Source of the DNA: Antrihabitans spumae
GTDB taxonomy: Bacteria > Actinomycetota > Actinomycetes > Mycobacteriales > Mycobacteriaceae
Reading direction: 5' to 3'
NCBI RefSeq assembly: GCF_043944905.1
Contig: NZ_JBIMSN010000138.1
Location: forward strand, 41,769-105,768
Length of the DNA: 64,000 nucleotides
Shown here: positions 8,638-17,491 of the stretch, in pieces
Layout: every line of letters starts with the position of its first letter
How positions within the stretch are numbered: the stretch's first letter is position 1
Position numbers and translations under genes: made by a program
Notes under the pieces: model-generated
Seen by the model: only the letters and a program-made list of their open reading frames with translations
What the model was told of the DNA's origin: nothing
The model's database searches: none

Positions 8638-8796
8638 CGCCCTGCCTCGGTTCTAGTTTCACGCACTCTTGTTGAGTGCCCGTGACGAGCATAAGAGGCA
8701 GACGCCGTTCATGGGAGTGCGAAATTCCCACCATAGGTGTGAATTTTCGAAACCTCACCGGTAAAGACAACGGTGAGCGGGGAGTTCCGGTTCACT

Positions 8797-9522
8797 TCAC
8801 GCAGCCCGTACGCGAGCGAGTCGGCTCGCACCCGCGTGATAGCGCGACACGAGCAGATCCACGATCTCAGTGTGCAAGCCCAGCGGCGCAGCCACGCCAT
8901 CCGCTCCCGCGTGAGCGAGTCGCTCGTGAAACAGTCCATGCGCCAACAGATACGACGCCACGAACACACGCTGCTCCCCCGCCGCCCGCAACTGCGTCAC
9001 GACGTCTGCTACCCGTGGCTCACCGGTCGCAACGTATCCGATAGACACGCGGCTACCGACTCGATCGGCAAGCAGCCCCGCCGCACGCCGAACGTCGTGC
9101 AGCGCACGCGCATCCGACGACCCCGCCGCTGCAAGCACAACCGCGTCACCCGGTTGCCACCCTGCTTCACGAAGCCGCAGTGCGAGAACCCGCGCCAAGG
9201 CCGGATCGGGGCCCATTGCCGAGGTCACCTCGACACCGTCGAAACCTGCGACCTCTCGTGGAACGTCGGTATGGACGTGATATCCCGAGGCCAGAAATGC
9301 AGGTACCACAACGGCTTCGCCGTCCATCGACGCCAATACCTCCGATGGCGATGGGCCGAGAACGTCGACGAAGGCAACCCGCACCGTCGCTACGCGTTCC
9401 GAAACAGCCTCTGCGAGAGCGGCAATCATCTCGACGCCACGCGGGTTGCGAGTTCCGTGTGCGACGAGAACCATAGCGGGATCGGCTACGCCGGAATCTG
9501 TTTCGCCGTGTTCGCGGGTCAT
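8797..9522 (-). CDS. CbiX/SirB-family sirohydrochlorin chelatase
   Basis: A 241-residue protein with two CbiX-type half domains. VLVAHGTRNPRG near the N-terminus carries the catalytic histidine, and a second His-rich motif FLASGYHVHTDVP follows. A repeat-like second half has VFVASYLLAHGLFHERL. The family inserts cobalt or iron into sirohydrochlorin. Here iron insertion to make siroheme for NirB is the likely role, because the gene is the last of a nitrite-assimilation operon. The start ATG has a good AGGAG site and overlaps the stop of the HemD-like regulator (ATGA). The M. tuberculosis counterpart by order is Rv0259c. Confidence 0.87.
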   Translation of the reverse strand: MTREHGETDSGVADPAMVLVAHGTRNPRGVEMIAALAEAVSERVATVRVAFVDVLGPSPSEVLASMDGEAVVVPAFLASGYHVHTDVPREVAGFDGVEVTSAMGPDPALARVLALRLREAGWQPGDAVVLAAAGSSDARALHDVRRAAGLLADRVGSRVSIGYVATGEPRVADVVTQLRAAGEQRVFVASYLLAHGLFHERLAHAGADGVAAPLGLHTEIVDLLVSRYHAGASRLARVRAA

Positions 9523-10709
9523 GGTCGGTCTCCTGCGTTGTCGACACATTCGGCCGGATCGAGCGCAAGTCGGTACCCGCGCTTGACGACCGTCTGGATC
9601 GCCTTCGGTGTGCCGAGCGAGGACCGCAACCGTGCGATAGCGGTCTCGACGGCATGGGTGTCGTCGCCGCAACCAGGTAGTGCCGCAAGCAGATTCTCGC
9701 GCGACACGACCCGGCCCGGCTGCCTCGCGAGCGCGCGCATCAGGGCCATCGACGCGGGTGGCAACTGCTTCACCTCACCGTCGACGACGACACACGACCC
9801 ACGGACGCTGAGGTTGTGCCCATCGGCGTGAATTCTGTTTGCACGCCTTGGCAATTCGTCCGCAATGTGTCGTGCGAGCGCACCGAGCCGCGCACGTCCC
9901 GGCATCGACGTAGCAACGCTGAGTTCCTCGAGTGGCGCCGCCGTGATGGGTCCGACGCACGCTGCCAGTACGCGCCCTCGCAGCGCGTAGAGCAACGGCT
10001 CGATGTGGCCCGTTTCCTTGGCGCGCATCAACATCGACGCAACAGCCGGAGCGCTGGTGAAGCTGACGCAGTCGAGGCCACCCGAGATCGTCAGATCGAT
10101 CATGCGGTCCATCGCGGTCTGATCGGCAGGTGGGGTCCACCGATAGACGGGCACCGCTATCACCTCGGCACCTGCACATCGCAAGACCTCGCAGAAGTCG
10201 GGGATGGGCTCCCATTCCGTTGTCGCACCGTGCAATTGGACTGCGATCCGCACCCCTTCGACACCCTCGGCAAGCAGATGATCGAGCACCTCGGCCGAGG
10301 ACTCCGATGCGGGCGACCATTCTTCACGTAGATCGGCAGCACGTATCGCACCCTTGGCCTTCGGGCCGCGAGCGAGCATTCGAGTCGTTCGAAGGGCTGC
10401 GGTCAACTCTTCCGCCAGACCCCAGCCGTCCGCTGCCTCCACCCAGCCGCGGAAGCCGATACCCGTTGTCGCGACACTGATGTCCGGCGGGTCCGCGACG
10501 ATTTCGCGCGTCACCCGCTCGAGCTCGGTGTCGTCGGAAAGCGGAATGATCCTGATCGCGGGTGCGTGCAGCACGTTTGCACCGCGTCTGGTCAGCAACG
10601 TCGCGAACTCGTCGGCCCGGCGTGCGGCTGTCACCCCGATGGTGAAGCCTTTCAACGGTTCCGTGCTGTCAGCCCCTGGCCGGCCTGCCTCGCTCACGGG
10701 CTCGGGCAT
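9519..10709 (-). CDS. nnaR: NnaR-type regulator: HemD-like domain plus winged helix
   Basis: A 396-residue fusion. Residues about 20-265 resemble uroporphyrinogen-III synthase (TIGVTAARRADEFATLLTRRG at the start, VSFTSAPAVASMLMRA in the second lobe). Residues about 285-385 are an OmpR/PhoB-type winged-helix DNA-binding domain (ASMALMRALARQPGRVVSR, then VVKRGYRLA). This architecture is that of Rv0260c and of NnaR, the nitrate/nitrite assimilation regulator of M. smegmatis that acts with GlnR. It overlaps nirD by 16 bp and cbiX by 4 bp. It may both activate nir genes and link them to tetrapyrrole supply; whether the HemD half is catalytic cannot be told. Confidence 0.88.
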   Translation of the reverse strand: MPEPVSEAGRPGADSTEPLKGFTIGVTAARRADEFATLLTRRGANVLHAPAIRIIPLSDDTELERVTREIVADPPDISVATTGIGFRGWVEAADGWGLAEELTAALRTTRMLARGPKAKGAIRAADLREEWSPASESSAEVLDHLLAEGVEGVRIAVQLHGATTEWEPIPDFCEVLRCAGAEVIAVPVYRWTPPADQTAMDRMIDLTISGGLDCVSFTSAPAVASMLMRAKETGHIEPLLYALRGRVLAACVGPITAAPLEELSVATSMPGRARLGALARHIADELPRRANRIHADGHNLSVRGSCVVVDGEVKQLPPASMALMRALARQPGRVVSRENLLAALPGCGDDTHAVETAIARLRSSLGTPKAIQTVVKRGYRLALDPAECVDNAGDRP

Positions 10710-11116
10710 TCTTCGCGTTCGACGATGCTGTGGACCTGCACCATGCCACCCCAGACTCGCACGTCGTAGACCGGTAGCCGAACCGCATCGTCGTCGAGGC
10801 AACGACCGTCGACGAGTGAGAAGACCTGCTTGAGCAGCGGTGATGCCACGGTCGGTTCGCCACCGCGGTCGCCGACCAAACCACGGGACATAACCGCTGC
10901 CCGACCGAACGGATCGATGTTGCCGACGGCGTAGAGGTTGCCGTCGTCGAGCAGAAACACCGCGACCTGCTCGCCACCGCGGAGCAGTACGGCAACGCCG
11001 AGCCCGGGTATCAGCTGCCGCAGCGGGCACGCCGAAGTCCATTCGAGGCGACCGTCGCTGACGGTATTTCGCCGGGTTTCACTCATGGTTGGAAGCTTTG
11101 TGTCTACCGAGGTCAT
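10694..11116 (-). CDS. nirD: Nitrite reductase [NAD(P)H] small subunit
   Basis: A 140-residue NirD protein with a Rieske-like fold lacking the Cys/His cluster ligands, as usual for assimilatory NirD. Recognisable segments are VAVFLLDDGNLYAVGNIDPF, SRGLVGDRGG, ASPLLKQVFSL and LPVYDVRVWGG. The start is chosen at ATG 11116 because an AGGAGGA ribosome-binding site lies eight to nine bases upstream; a longer frame with MTPGGVPA upstream lacks one. It lies 81 bp downstream of nirB and overlaps nnaR. It partners the large subunit in six-electron reduction of nitrite to ammonium. Confidence 0.93.
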   Translation of the reverse strand: MTSVDTKLPTMSETRRNTVSDGRLEWTSACPLRQLIPGLGVAVLLRGGEQVAVFLLDDGNLYAVGNIDPFGRAAVMSRGLVGDRGGEPTVASPLLKQVFSLVDGRCLDDDAVRLPVYDVRVWGGMVQVHSIVEREECPSP

Positions 11117-11197
11117 GGCTGGTACTCCTCCTGGAGTCATTTCTACGGTTGCGGTGTTACTTCGACGTTAAGGGCCGATGCCCTGGACGTAAGGCGC

Positions 11198-13714
11198 TCA
11201 CACCTCTGGCAGCTTCGGCATACCCATCAACACCGGCACCTTTCGGACACCGCTCTCGTCGAACGCGATCGTCGGATCGGCTTCTTCGGGCGCGTTCACG
11301 AAAGAGACGAAGCGCGAGAGCTTTTCGGGATCGTCGAGTACCCCTGCCCATTCGTCTCGGTAGCCTTCGACGTGTTTGCTCATCGCTGCTTCCAATTCCG
11401 CGGCGATGCCGAGACTGTCGTCACACACGACGGCTTTGAGGTGGTCGAGCCCTCCTTCGAGCGCTTCGAGCCACGGCGCTGTGCGTTGCAGCCGGTCCGC
11501 GGTCCGGATGTAGAACATCAGGTAGCGATCGATGTAACTCACCAAAGTGGCGTCGTCCAGTCCGCCGGCAAGCAGTTGCGCGTGCTTAGGTGTCTGCCCG
11601 CCGTTGCCGCCGACGTAGAGGTTCCACCCGTTCTCGGTCGCGATGACACCGACGTCCTTGCCGCGTGCCTCGGCGCACTCGCGTGCACAGCCCGAGACGC
11701 CGAACTTCAGCTTGTGCGGCGACCGCAGACCGCGGTACCGGTTCTCCAGGTCGACAGCCATACCGACGGAGTCCTGCACGCCGTAACGGCACCAGGTCGA
11801 CCCGACGCAGCTCTTGACGGTCCGCAGCGACTTGCCGTACGCCTGCCCCGACTCCATTCCGGCGTCGACGAGACGCTTCCAGATCGCGGGCAGCTGGTCG
11901 ACACGGGCGCCGAAGAGATCGATGCGCTGCCCGCCGGTCACCTTCGTGTACAGACCGAAGTCGCGCGCGACCTCACCGATCACGATCAACTGCTCTGCTG
12001 TGCACTCCCCACCAGGCATCCGCGGCACCACCGAATAGGTGCCGTTCTTCTGGATGTTGGCGAGGAAGTGGTCGTTGGTGTCCTGCAGACCTGCCTGATT
12101 GCGATGCAGGATGTGGTCGGAATCGGTCGATGCGAGGATCGAGGCGACAACGGGTTTGCAGATGTCGCAGCCGGCTCCCCTGCCGTACTTCGCAATGAGC
12201 GAAGAGAACGTGCGGGTCTCGGTAGCACGGACGATCTCGAAGAGTTCGGCTCGCGACTGTTCGAAGTGTTCGCACAGTGCCTTCGACATGACGACACCGG
12301 ACGATGCGAGCAGTTGCTTGATCGTCGGAAGGCAACCGCCGCAGGTGGTTCCAGCGTTGGTGCAGCCCTTGACCGCCGCGATGTCGCAGGCGCCACTCGC
12401 GATGGCTCCGCAGATCGAGCCCTTGGTCACACCGTTGCACGAGCAGACCTCGGCGTCGTCGGGTAGTGCTGCAGCACCGACCTTCTCACCGGTCGGTGAG
12501 ATCAGCGCGGCAGGATCCCCCGGCAGCTCTCGACCGACGAGCGGACGCAGTGTGGCATAGGCGGACGCGTCGCCGATCAGAATGCCGCCGAGCAACGTCT
12601 TCGCATCGTCGGAGACGACGAGTTTCGCGTACGTACCTTTGGCCGCATCGTTCAGGACGACTTCGAGCGCACCTTCGGTCGCCGCGTGTGCGTCACCGAA
12701 ACTGGCAACGTCGACGCCGAGCAACTTGAGCTTTGTCGACAAGTCGGCGCCAGGGAATTCGGCTGCGCCGCCGAGCAATCGGTCGGCGACGATCTCCGCG
12801 GTCGTGTAGCCGGGAGCCACGAGGCCGTAACAGGTTCCCTCGACGGCAGCACATTCGCCGATCGCGTAGATCGCCGGATCCGACGTCCGGCAGCCGAGGT
12901 CGGTGATGATGCCACCACGCGGACCGACCTCGAGGCCACCGTCGCGGGCAAGTTGGTCCTGCGGGCGAACGCCGGCCGAAAACACAAGCAGCGCAGCGTC
13001 GATCACCGAACCGTCCGACAGTTCCACCCGCAGCCCGTCTGGTCCCTCGGCGATTGCCGAGGTACCGACGCCCGTGTGGACTGTGAGACCCAGCTTGGTC
13101 ACCAGCTTTTCGAGGATCGCTCCGCCACCCTCGTCGACCTGCAACGGCATCAGACGCGGTGCGAACTCGACGACGTGCGGCGTCATACCGAGAAGCTTCA
13201 ACGCGTTCGCCGCTTCGAGGCCGAGCAGACCACCGCCGACCACGACACCGACCGCACCGGGCTGTGCAGCCTCTGCAACTGCGCGGATGCCGTCGAGGTC
13301 GGCGAGCGTGCGGTAGACGAAGCATTTGGACAGGTCGTGACCGGGAATCGGCGGCACGAACGGGTACGAGCCCGTGGCAAGCACAAGTGCGTCGTAGCCG
13401 AGCACTTCACCCGAGGTCGTCGTGATCTTGCGTGCCTGTCGGTCGATCGACTGTGCGCCCTCCCCGATCCGCAGATCGACCGACTCGTCACCGGTGTATT
13501 CGTTGCCGCCCAGCGCCAGTTCCTTCGGGTCCCACGCGCCGACGTAGGAAGACAGGCCGACCCGGTCGTAGGCGGGCAACGGCTCCTCGCACAGGACCGT
13601 GACCTTCCATGCGCCTGCGTCGTCCCTGGCTCGCAGGGCCTCGACAAAGCGGTGTCCGACCATGCCGTGGCCGATGAGGGCCACCGTCTTGGCGGTCACT
13701 GTGTTCGCGGTCAT
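11198..13714 (-). CDS. nirB: Nitrite reductase [NAD(P)H] large subunit
   Basis: An 838-residue protein with all NirB domains in order. The N-terminal FAD fold is LIGHGMVGHRF. The NAD fold is VVVGGGLLGLEAAN near residue 160. The BFD-type [2Fe-2S] cysteines are C424, C426, C458 and C461, with a second CxxC at C516 and C519. The siroheme/[4Fe-4S] ligands are C636, C642, C676 and C680 (SCVGSTWC and SGCAREC). It catalyses reduction of nitrite to ammonium. The start ATG follows AAAGGACGAG. It sits in the narK-nirB-nirD-nnaR-cbiX string, with 120 bp separating it from narK, so a second promoter is possible. Confidence 0.96.
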   Translation of the reverse strand: MTANTVTAKTVALIGHGMVGHRFVEALRARDDAGAWKVTVLCEEPLPAYDRVGLSSYVGAWDPKELALGGNEYTGDESVDLRIGEGAQSIDRQARKITTTSGEVLGYDALVLATGSYPFVPPIPGHDLSKCFVYRTLADLDGIRAVAEAAQPGAVGVVVGGGLLGLEAANALKLLGMTPHVVEFAPRLMPLQVDEGGGAILEKLVTKLGLTVHTGVGTSAIAEGPDGLRVELSDGSVIDAALLVFSAGVRPQDQLARDGGLEVGPRGGIITDLGCRTSDPAIYAIGECAAVEGTCYGLVAPGYTTAEIVADRLLGGAAEFPGADLSTKLKLLGVDVASFGDAHAATEGALEVVLNDAAKGTYAKLVVSDDAKTLLGGILIGDASAYATLRPLVGRELPGDPAALISPTGEKVGAAALPDDAEVCSCNGVTKGSICGAIASGACDIAAVKGCTNAGTTCGGCLPTIKQLLASSGVVMSKALCEHFEQSRAELFEIVRATETRTFSSLIAKYGRGAGCDICKPVVASILASTDSDHILHRNQAGLQDTNDHFLANIQKNGTYSVVPRMPGGECTAEQLIVIGEVARDFGLYTKVTGGQRIDLFGARVDQLPAIWKRLVDAGMESGQAYGKSLRTVKSCVGSTWCRYGVQDSVGMAVDLENRYRGLRSPHKLKFGVSGCARECAEARGKDVGVIATENGWNLYVGGNGGQTPKHAQLLAGGLDDATLVSYIDRYLMFYIRTADRLQRTAPWLEALEGGLDHLKAVVCDDSLGIAAELEAAMSKHVEGYRDEWAGVLDDPEKLSRFVSFVNAPEEADPTIAFDESGVRKVPVLMGMPKLPEV

Positions 13715-13834
13715 CGCTTGCTCGTCCTTTCTGCCGACGCAGGTGGATATTCGGTGCGTCGGGGTGATGTGTGGTGCCGAGAAACCGGTCTGGTCCCGCT
13801 TCGCGTCCAGTGCGGATGCGACGCGGGAAGCCGG

Positions 13835-15277
13835 TCAAACCGAGACGGACACCTTCTCGTCGCCGGAGTCGTCTACCGACGCGGCTGCGGGGGTTCGGTC
13901 GTGTGCCTTGTTCGACGGCCGCCGCAGGAACACTGCCCAGGTGACGAGTGCGCATGCGATGTAGAAGGCGAGGAAGACCCAGAACGCGTTGGTCGCGGAC
14001 TTCGCTTCACCCTGGTAGGAGGCACGGAGCACCAGGTTGATGAACACGCCTCCGAGTGCACCTACCGCCCCTGCGAAGCCGATCAGTGCACCTGCCATGT
14101 TTCGCGACCATGCCTGCTGCTCGACCCGGGAGCCCTCGACGCTCTTCGACTTGGCCTCGAAGATCGACGGGATCATCTTGTAGGTCGACCCGTTGCCGAT
14201 GCCGGACAGGATGAACAGTGCGATGAACGCGAGAACGTAGGTGAGCATGATGCCGCCGCTGGCGCCCTTGCGGCCGTCGTTGTCGTCGAGAACACCAGCG
14301 GTGACGAGCACTCCGGCGGCAACCATCATCGCGACGAAGGTGTACAGCGTGATCTTGCCGCCACCGATACGGTCGGCGAGTTTGCCGCCGAGCGGACGGA
14401 AGATCGAGCCGAGCAGCGGACCGATCCAGGCGATCTGCGCCGCGTGCAAGGCTGCCTGCGGGATCGTCTGACCTGCAGCGAGGTAGTTGATGTTGAGAAC
14501 CTGGCCGAAGGCGAAGCTGAAGCCGATGAACGATCCGAACGTACCGATGTAAAGGAAGCTCATCGTCCAGGAATCGGAAAACTTCAGGATCTTCTTCATG
14601 TAGCCGAGGTTGGCCTGCTGATTGCCGAGGTTGTCCATGAACAGCGCCGCACCGACAGCCGCGAGACCACACAGCACCAGGTAGATCGCGCAGACCAACT
14701 CCGGTGCGGTGTTGCCGAGGGTCGCGATGACGATCAATCCGATGATCTGCATGGCCGGGACACCGATGTTGCCGCCACCAGCATTGAGACCGAGCGCCCA
14801 ACCTTTGAGCCGCTGTGGATAGAAGGCATTGATGTTCGTCATCGACGACGCGAAGTTGCCTCCACCGAAGCCTGCGAACGCAGCCACGACGAGGTAGGTC
14901 GTGTACGACGTTTCCGGGTGCTGGATGAAGTACAGCGTCAGCAGAGTCGGAATCAGCAGCGCGAGGGCGCTGAAGATGGTCCAGTTACGGCCACCGAATT
15001 TCGCGGTCGCAACGGTGTACGGAATGCGAAGCAACGACCCGACCAGCGTCGGTACCGCGACAAGAAAGAACTTGCCGGCGGGGTCTATGTGATAGACGTT
15101 CTGCGGCATGAAGAGAACCATCACCGACCAGATCGACCACACCGAGAAGCCGACGTGCTCTGCGAAGATCGACCAGATCAGGTTCCGCTTGGCTACCTTC
15201 TTGCCGCCGGCTTCCCACGCGGCGACGTCTTCGGAATCCCAGTCGTCGATCCAGTGCTTGCGTGACGTTGTTGCCAC
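13835..15277 (-). CDS. narK: Nitrate/nitrite transporter, NNP family
   Basis: A 480-residue MFS protein of the NarK/NasA type with 12 predicted membrane segments. The conserved NNP loops are visible: FGGGNFASSMTNINAFYP and GNGSTYKMIPSIFE, the family's nitrate signatures. The start is GTG 15277, which has AGGAGG six bases upstream; the longer frame (MCHLINQEAS) translates the ribosome-binding site itself. It imports nitrate or exports nitrite. It heads the nitrite-assimilation operon, and a GlnR-type operator lies about 120-145 bp upstream. By order it matches narK3 (Rv0261c). Confidence 0.93.
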   Translation of the reverse strand: MATTSRKHWIDDWDSEDVAAWEAGGKKVAKRNLIWSIFAEHVGFSVWSIWSVMVLFMPQNVYHIDPAGKFFLVAVPTLVGSLLRIPYTVATAKFGGRNWTIFSALALLIPTLLTLYFIQHPETSYTTYLVVAAFAGFGGGNFASSMTNINAFYPQRLKGWALGLNAGGGNIGVPAMQIIGLIVIATLGNTAPELVCAIYLVLCGLAAVGAALFMDNLGNQQANLGYMKKILKFSDSWTMSFLYIGTFGSFIGFSFAFGQVLNINYLAAGQTIPQAALHAAQIAWIGPLLGSIFRPLGGKLADRIGGGKITLYTFVAMMVAAGVLVTAGVLDDNDGRKGASGGIMLTYVLAFIALFILSGIGNGSTYKMIPSIFEAKSKSVEGSRVEQQAWSRNMAGALIGFAGAVGALGGVFINLVLRASYQGEAKSATNAFWVFLAFYIACALVTWAVFLRRPSNKAHDRTPAAASVDDSGDEKVSVSV

Positions 15278-15394
15278 CGAGGCCTCCTGATTTATTAGGT
15301 GACACAACGGTATGGAACTCCTATTGCCGACTTGCTGCGCGAAATGTCCTCGGCGTCAACTGCTGCTCACCTTCTCGGACTTTGCTCGGTGAGG

Positions 15395-15421
15395 GTTACC
15401 AACACATTTCGCGCCCGTTTC
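15395..15421 (-). promoter_or_regulatory. Putative GlnR operator upstream of narK
   Basis: Read on the minus strand, three pentamers GAAAC, GAAAT and GTAAC are each separated by exactly six bases. This is the spacing and content of actinobacterial GlnR boxes (GTnAC and GaAAC units with n6 spacers). It lies 118-144 bp upstream of the narK start, suiting nitrogen-limitation control. Binding is inferred. Confidence 0.6.
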
Positions 15422-15439
15422 AACTAGTCGCGCGACGCG

Positions 15440-16675
15440 TCACCAAGTGTCTTCCAGCATCCTCGGTTTGCATGCGAACCACCCTGCTATGACGACGATC
15501 ACAACAGCGACGGTCAGGAAGGCGAACGGAACGACCCAGTCCGACGTGGCGTCGTGCAGCACGCCGAACAGCAGCGGTCCGAGGCAGGCAATCGCGTATC
15601 CGAGCCCCTGTGTGAAGCCCGACAGCGACGCGGAACCGATCTGTGTGCGGGTGCGCAGGTTGATCAGCGTCAATGCCATCGGGAACGTGCTCGGGCCGAG
15701 TCCGAGGATCAGAACCCACACGATCGGCGCGGACATCGGTGCGATCAACAACCCCGTGAACGCGATCAGGTAGGCGACCGCGCATCCGACGACCACGGGG
15801 AACGGATTGCTCACGCGCGCGACGAGCGTCGGCGCGCCGAACGCCGACACCAGACCGATCAATGCGAACAGCCCGACCATGCTGCCGCCGAACGCTGCAC
15901 TCGCACCCGCGTCGGTGAGGATCGCGGGAATCCAGGTGAACATCGTGTAGGTGATCAGCGAGGTCACGCCGAACATGCCGGCCAGACCCCATGCGACCGG
16001 CGAACGCCAGATCTTGCCGCGTGGCTCGGCCGCCTTGGTGACGTGCTCGAGTCCGTCGTCGCGGCGGTTACGCAAGATCAGCAGCCACGGCAACATCGCG
16101 GTGAGGCCGAGCAGCGCCCACATACCTATCGAGATGCGCCACCCGTTCGCTTCGGCCACCGGAACTGCGACCAGTGCAGGCGCGACGGTGCCGAGCTGAA
16201 CCATCGTGATGTAAATCGTGCTCATCACCGCGAGCCGGTCCGAGAAGTAGCGCTTGACCAGCGGCGGGACGACGACGTTTCCGATTCCCATGCCGCCGAG
16301 CGCGAGCGCCGACAGAAACAGCAGCGACCACACATCGGAAACCACAGCGCGCGCCAGCATTCCGAAACCGGCCATCGCCATGGCGAGAAGGGCGGTGCGC
16401 TCGAGTCCGAGACGCCGCGCAATTGTCGGCGTGAGCAGGCCGAACACCGCGAACATCGCAGGCGGGACCATGCCGAAGATGCCGACGATGGAATGCGAGA
16501 ACCCGATCTCGTCGCTGATTCGCAGCGCGAGCGGGGTGAATGCTGTGACAGCGACACGCAACGTGAGTGCAGAGATCAAGATTGCGACGAATACCAGAAT
16601 GCGTCGTTCGACAAGGCCGCGCCGGGTGGCGACTCGTTGGGACAGCACGCGTTCGGGTTCGGCGGTCACGGTCAT
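15440..16675 (-). CDS. MFS transporter, CynX/NimT-like
   Basis: A 411-residue major-facilitator protein of 12 hydrophobic segments. It resembles the cyanate/nitroimidazole permease group: RVAVTAFTPLALRISDEIGFS in the first segment, GGMGIGNVVVPPLVKRYF after segment four, and TQIGSASLSGFTQGLGYA in the C half. ATG 16675 is used; a TTG two codons upstream is weaker. It is divergent from a FadR-subfamily GntR regulator with a 55-bp gap that carries repeated GGATGAC elements, so it is the probable target of that regulator. The transported compound is unknown. Confidence 0.88.
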   Translation of the reverse strand: MTVTAEPERVLSQRVATRRGLVERRILVFVAILISALTLRVAVTAFTPLALRISDEIGFSHSIVGIFGMVPPAMFAVFGLLTPTIARRLGLERTALLAMAMAGFGMLARAVVSDVWSLLFLSALALGGMGIGNVVVPPLVKRYFSDRLAVMSTIYITMVQLGTVAPALVAVPVAEANGWRISIGMWALLGLTAMLPWLLILRNRRDDGLEHVTKAAEPRGKIWRSPVAWGLAGMFGVTSLITYTMFTWIPAILTDAGASAAFGGSMVGLFALIGLVSAFGAPTLVARVSNPFPVVVGCAVAYLIAFTGLLIAPMSAPIVWVLILGLGPSTFPMALTLINLRTRTQIGSASLSGFTQGLGYAIACLGPLLFGVLHDATSDWVVPFAFLTVAVVIVVIAGWFACKPRMLEDTW

Positions 16676-16682
16676 CGTCAAA

Positions 16683-16706
16683 TCATAGGATGACCGGATG
16701 ACATGA
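16683..16706. promoter_or_regulatory. Putative GntR operator
   Basis: Between the divergent MFS and GntR genes, two direct GGATGAC units (16688-16694 and 16696-16702) are bracketed by TCAT and ATGA. FadR-type GntR proteins usually bind short partly palindromic sites of this kind beside their own gene. Binding is inferred from position only. Confidence 0.4.
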
Positions 16707-16730
16707 GCAAATAGCTGTATCCTCCTTCAC

Positions 16731-17396
16731 ATGCAGCCTGTTCAGCGCACCAGTCTGATCGCGCAGGTCACCGACCTACTGCGCACCGAGATCCGCGACG
16801 GTCGGTGGGCGGTCGGCGCAAAGATTCCTACCGAACCCGAGCTGACCGAGCTCGCAGGCGTCGGCAGAAATACCGTCCGCGAAGCCGTCCAAGCACTTGT
16901 GCACGCCGGCATGCTCGAACGCAGACAGGGGTCGGGCACTTTCGTCGTCGCCAACTCCGACCTCGGAAGCACACTCGGCAAGTACTTCGCCGACGCGCAC
17001 GAGCGCGATGTTCTCGATTTGCGACAGGCACTCGACACCACAGCAGCCGCATTGGCGGCCCGCCGCCGCGACGACGCCGACATCGCCAACCTGCTGCAGT
17101 TGCTCGACGCCCGCCGCAAATCGTGGGACGACGCCCATCCCGGCGCGATCGAAGCAGACGTGCAACTGCACCGCGCAATCGTCGTCGCCAGCCACAATGC
17201 CGTCTACCTCGAGTTCTACGACTCACTGCTCAGCGTCATCGAACAAGGCATCCGCCAGCGGACAGCCAAGTCCGGCGAGTCTTTTCACGAGGAGCACGCC
17301 GCATTGGTCCACTCCGTGATCGACGGCGACGCCGAGCGAGCCGCGCAGTCGGCGCGTTGCTTCTTCAACGAATTGCTGGCGATCTATCCCGACTAG
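16731..17396 (+). CDS. GntR-family regulator, FadR subfamily
   Basis: A 221-residue protein. The N-terminal GntR winged helix contains KIPTEPELTELAGVGRNTVREAVQAL and then GSGTFVVA. The C-terminal FCD domain shows the metal-site pattern DVQLHRAIVVASHN and EEHAALVHSVIDGD. FCD-type regulators bind small carboxylates. It is divergent from the MFS permease, so local control of that transporter is likely. The start ATG 16731 follows a TCCTCC stretch on the reading strand that is not a ribosome-binding site, so initiation may be weak or leaderless. Confidence 0.9.
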   Translation: MQPVQRTSLIAQVTDLLRTEIRDGRWAVGAKIPTEPELTELAGVGRNTVREAVQALVHAGMLERRQGSGTFVVANSDLGSTLGKYFADAHERDVLDLRQALDTTAAALAARRRDDADIANLLQLLDARRKSWDDAHPGAIEADVQLHRAIVVASHNAVYLEFYDSLLSVIEQGIRQRTAKSGESFHEEHAALVHSVIDGDAERAAQSARCFFNELLAIYPD

Positions 17397-17413
17397 CCGG
17401 GTCTGGCTTTACC

Positions 17414-17491
17414 GTGACGCTGAGAGACCACTCGATGACTTTTGGAACGGGATCCCGTCCCAAAACCTCAGGAATGGGCGCTCAGCGTCAC
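17414..17491. terminator. Nested inverted repeats between convergent genes
   Basis: An outer pair of perfect 11-bp arms GTGACGCTGAG and CTCAGCGTCAC (17414-17424, 17481-17491) encloses an inner near-perfect palindrome at 17440-17465, centred on ACGGGATCCCGT with flanking TTTT and AAAA. It lies between the convergent GntR and DUF418 genes; the right outer arm contains the DUF418 stop. It probably acts as a bidirectional terminator. Confidence 0.6.

Noticed and set aside
13715..13834. GlnR-like box between narK and nirB
   Set aside because: Only a single GAAAC-like unit is present without a partner at six-base spacing.
12686..15265. 859-codon plus-strand frame opposite nirB and narK
   Set aside because: Antisense shadow: both nirB and narK are complete on the other strand with all family motifs.
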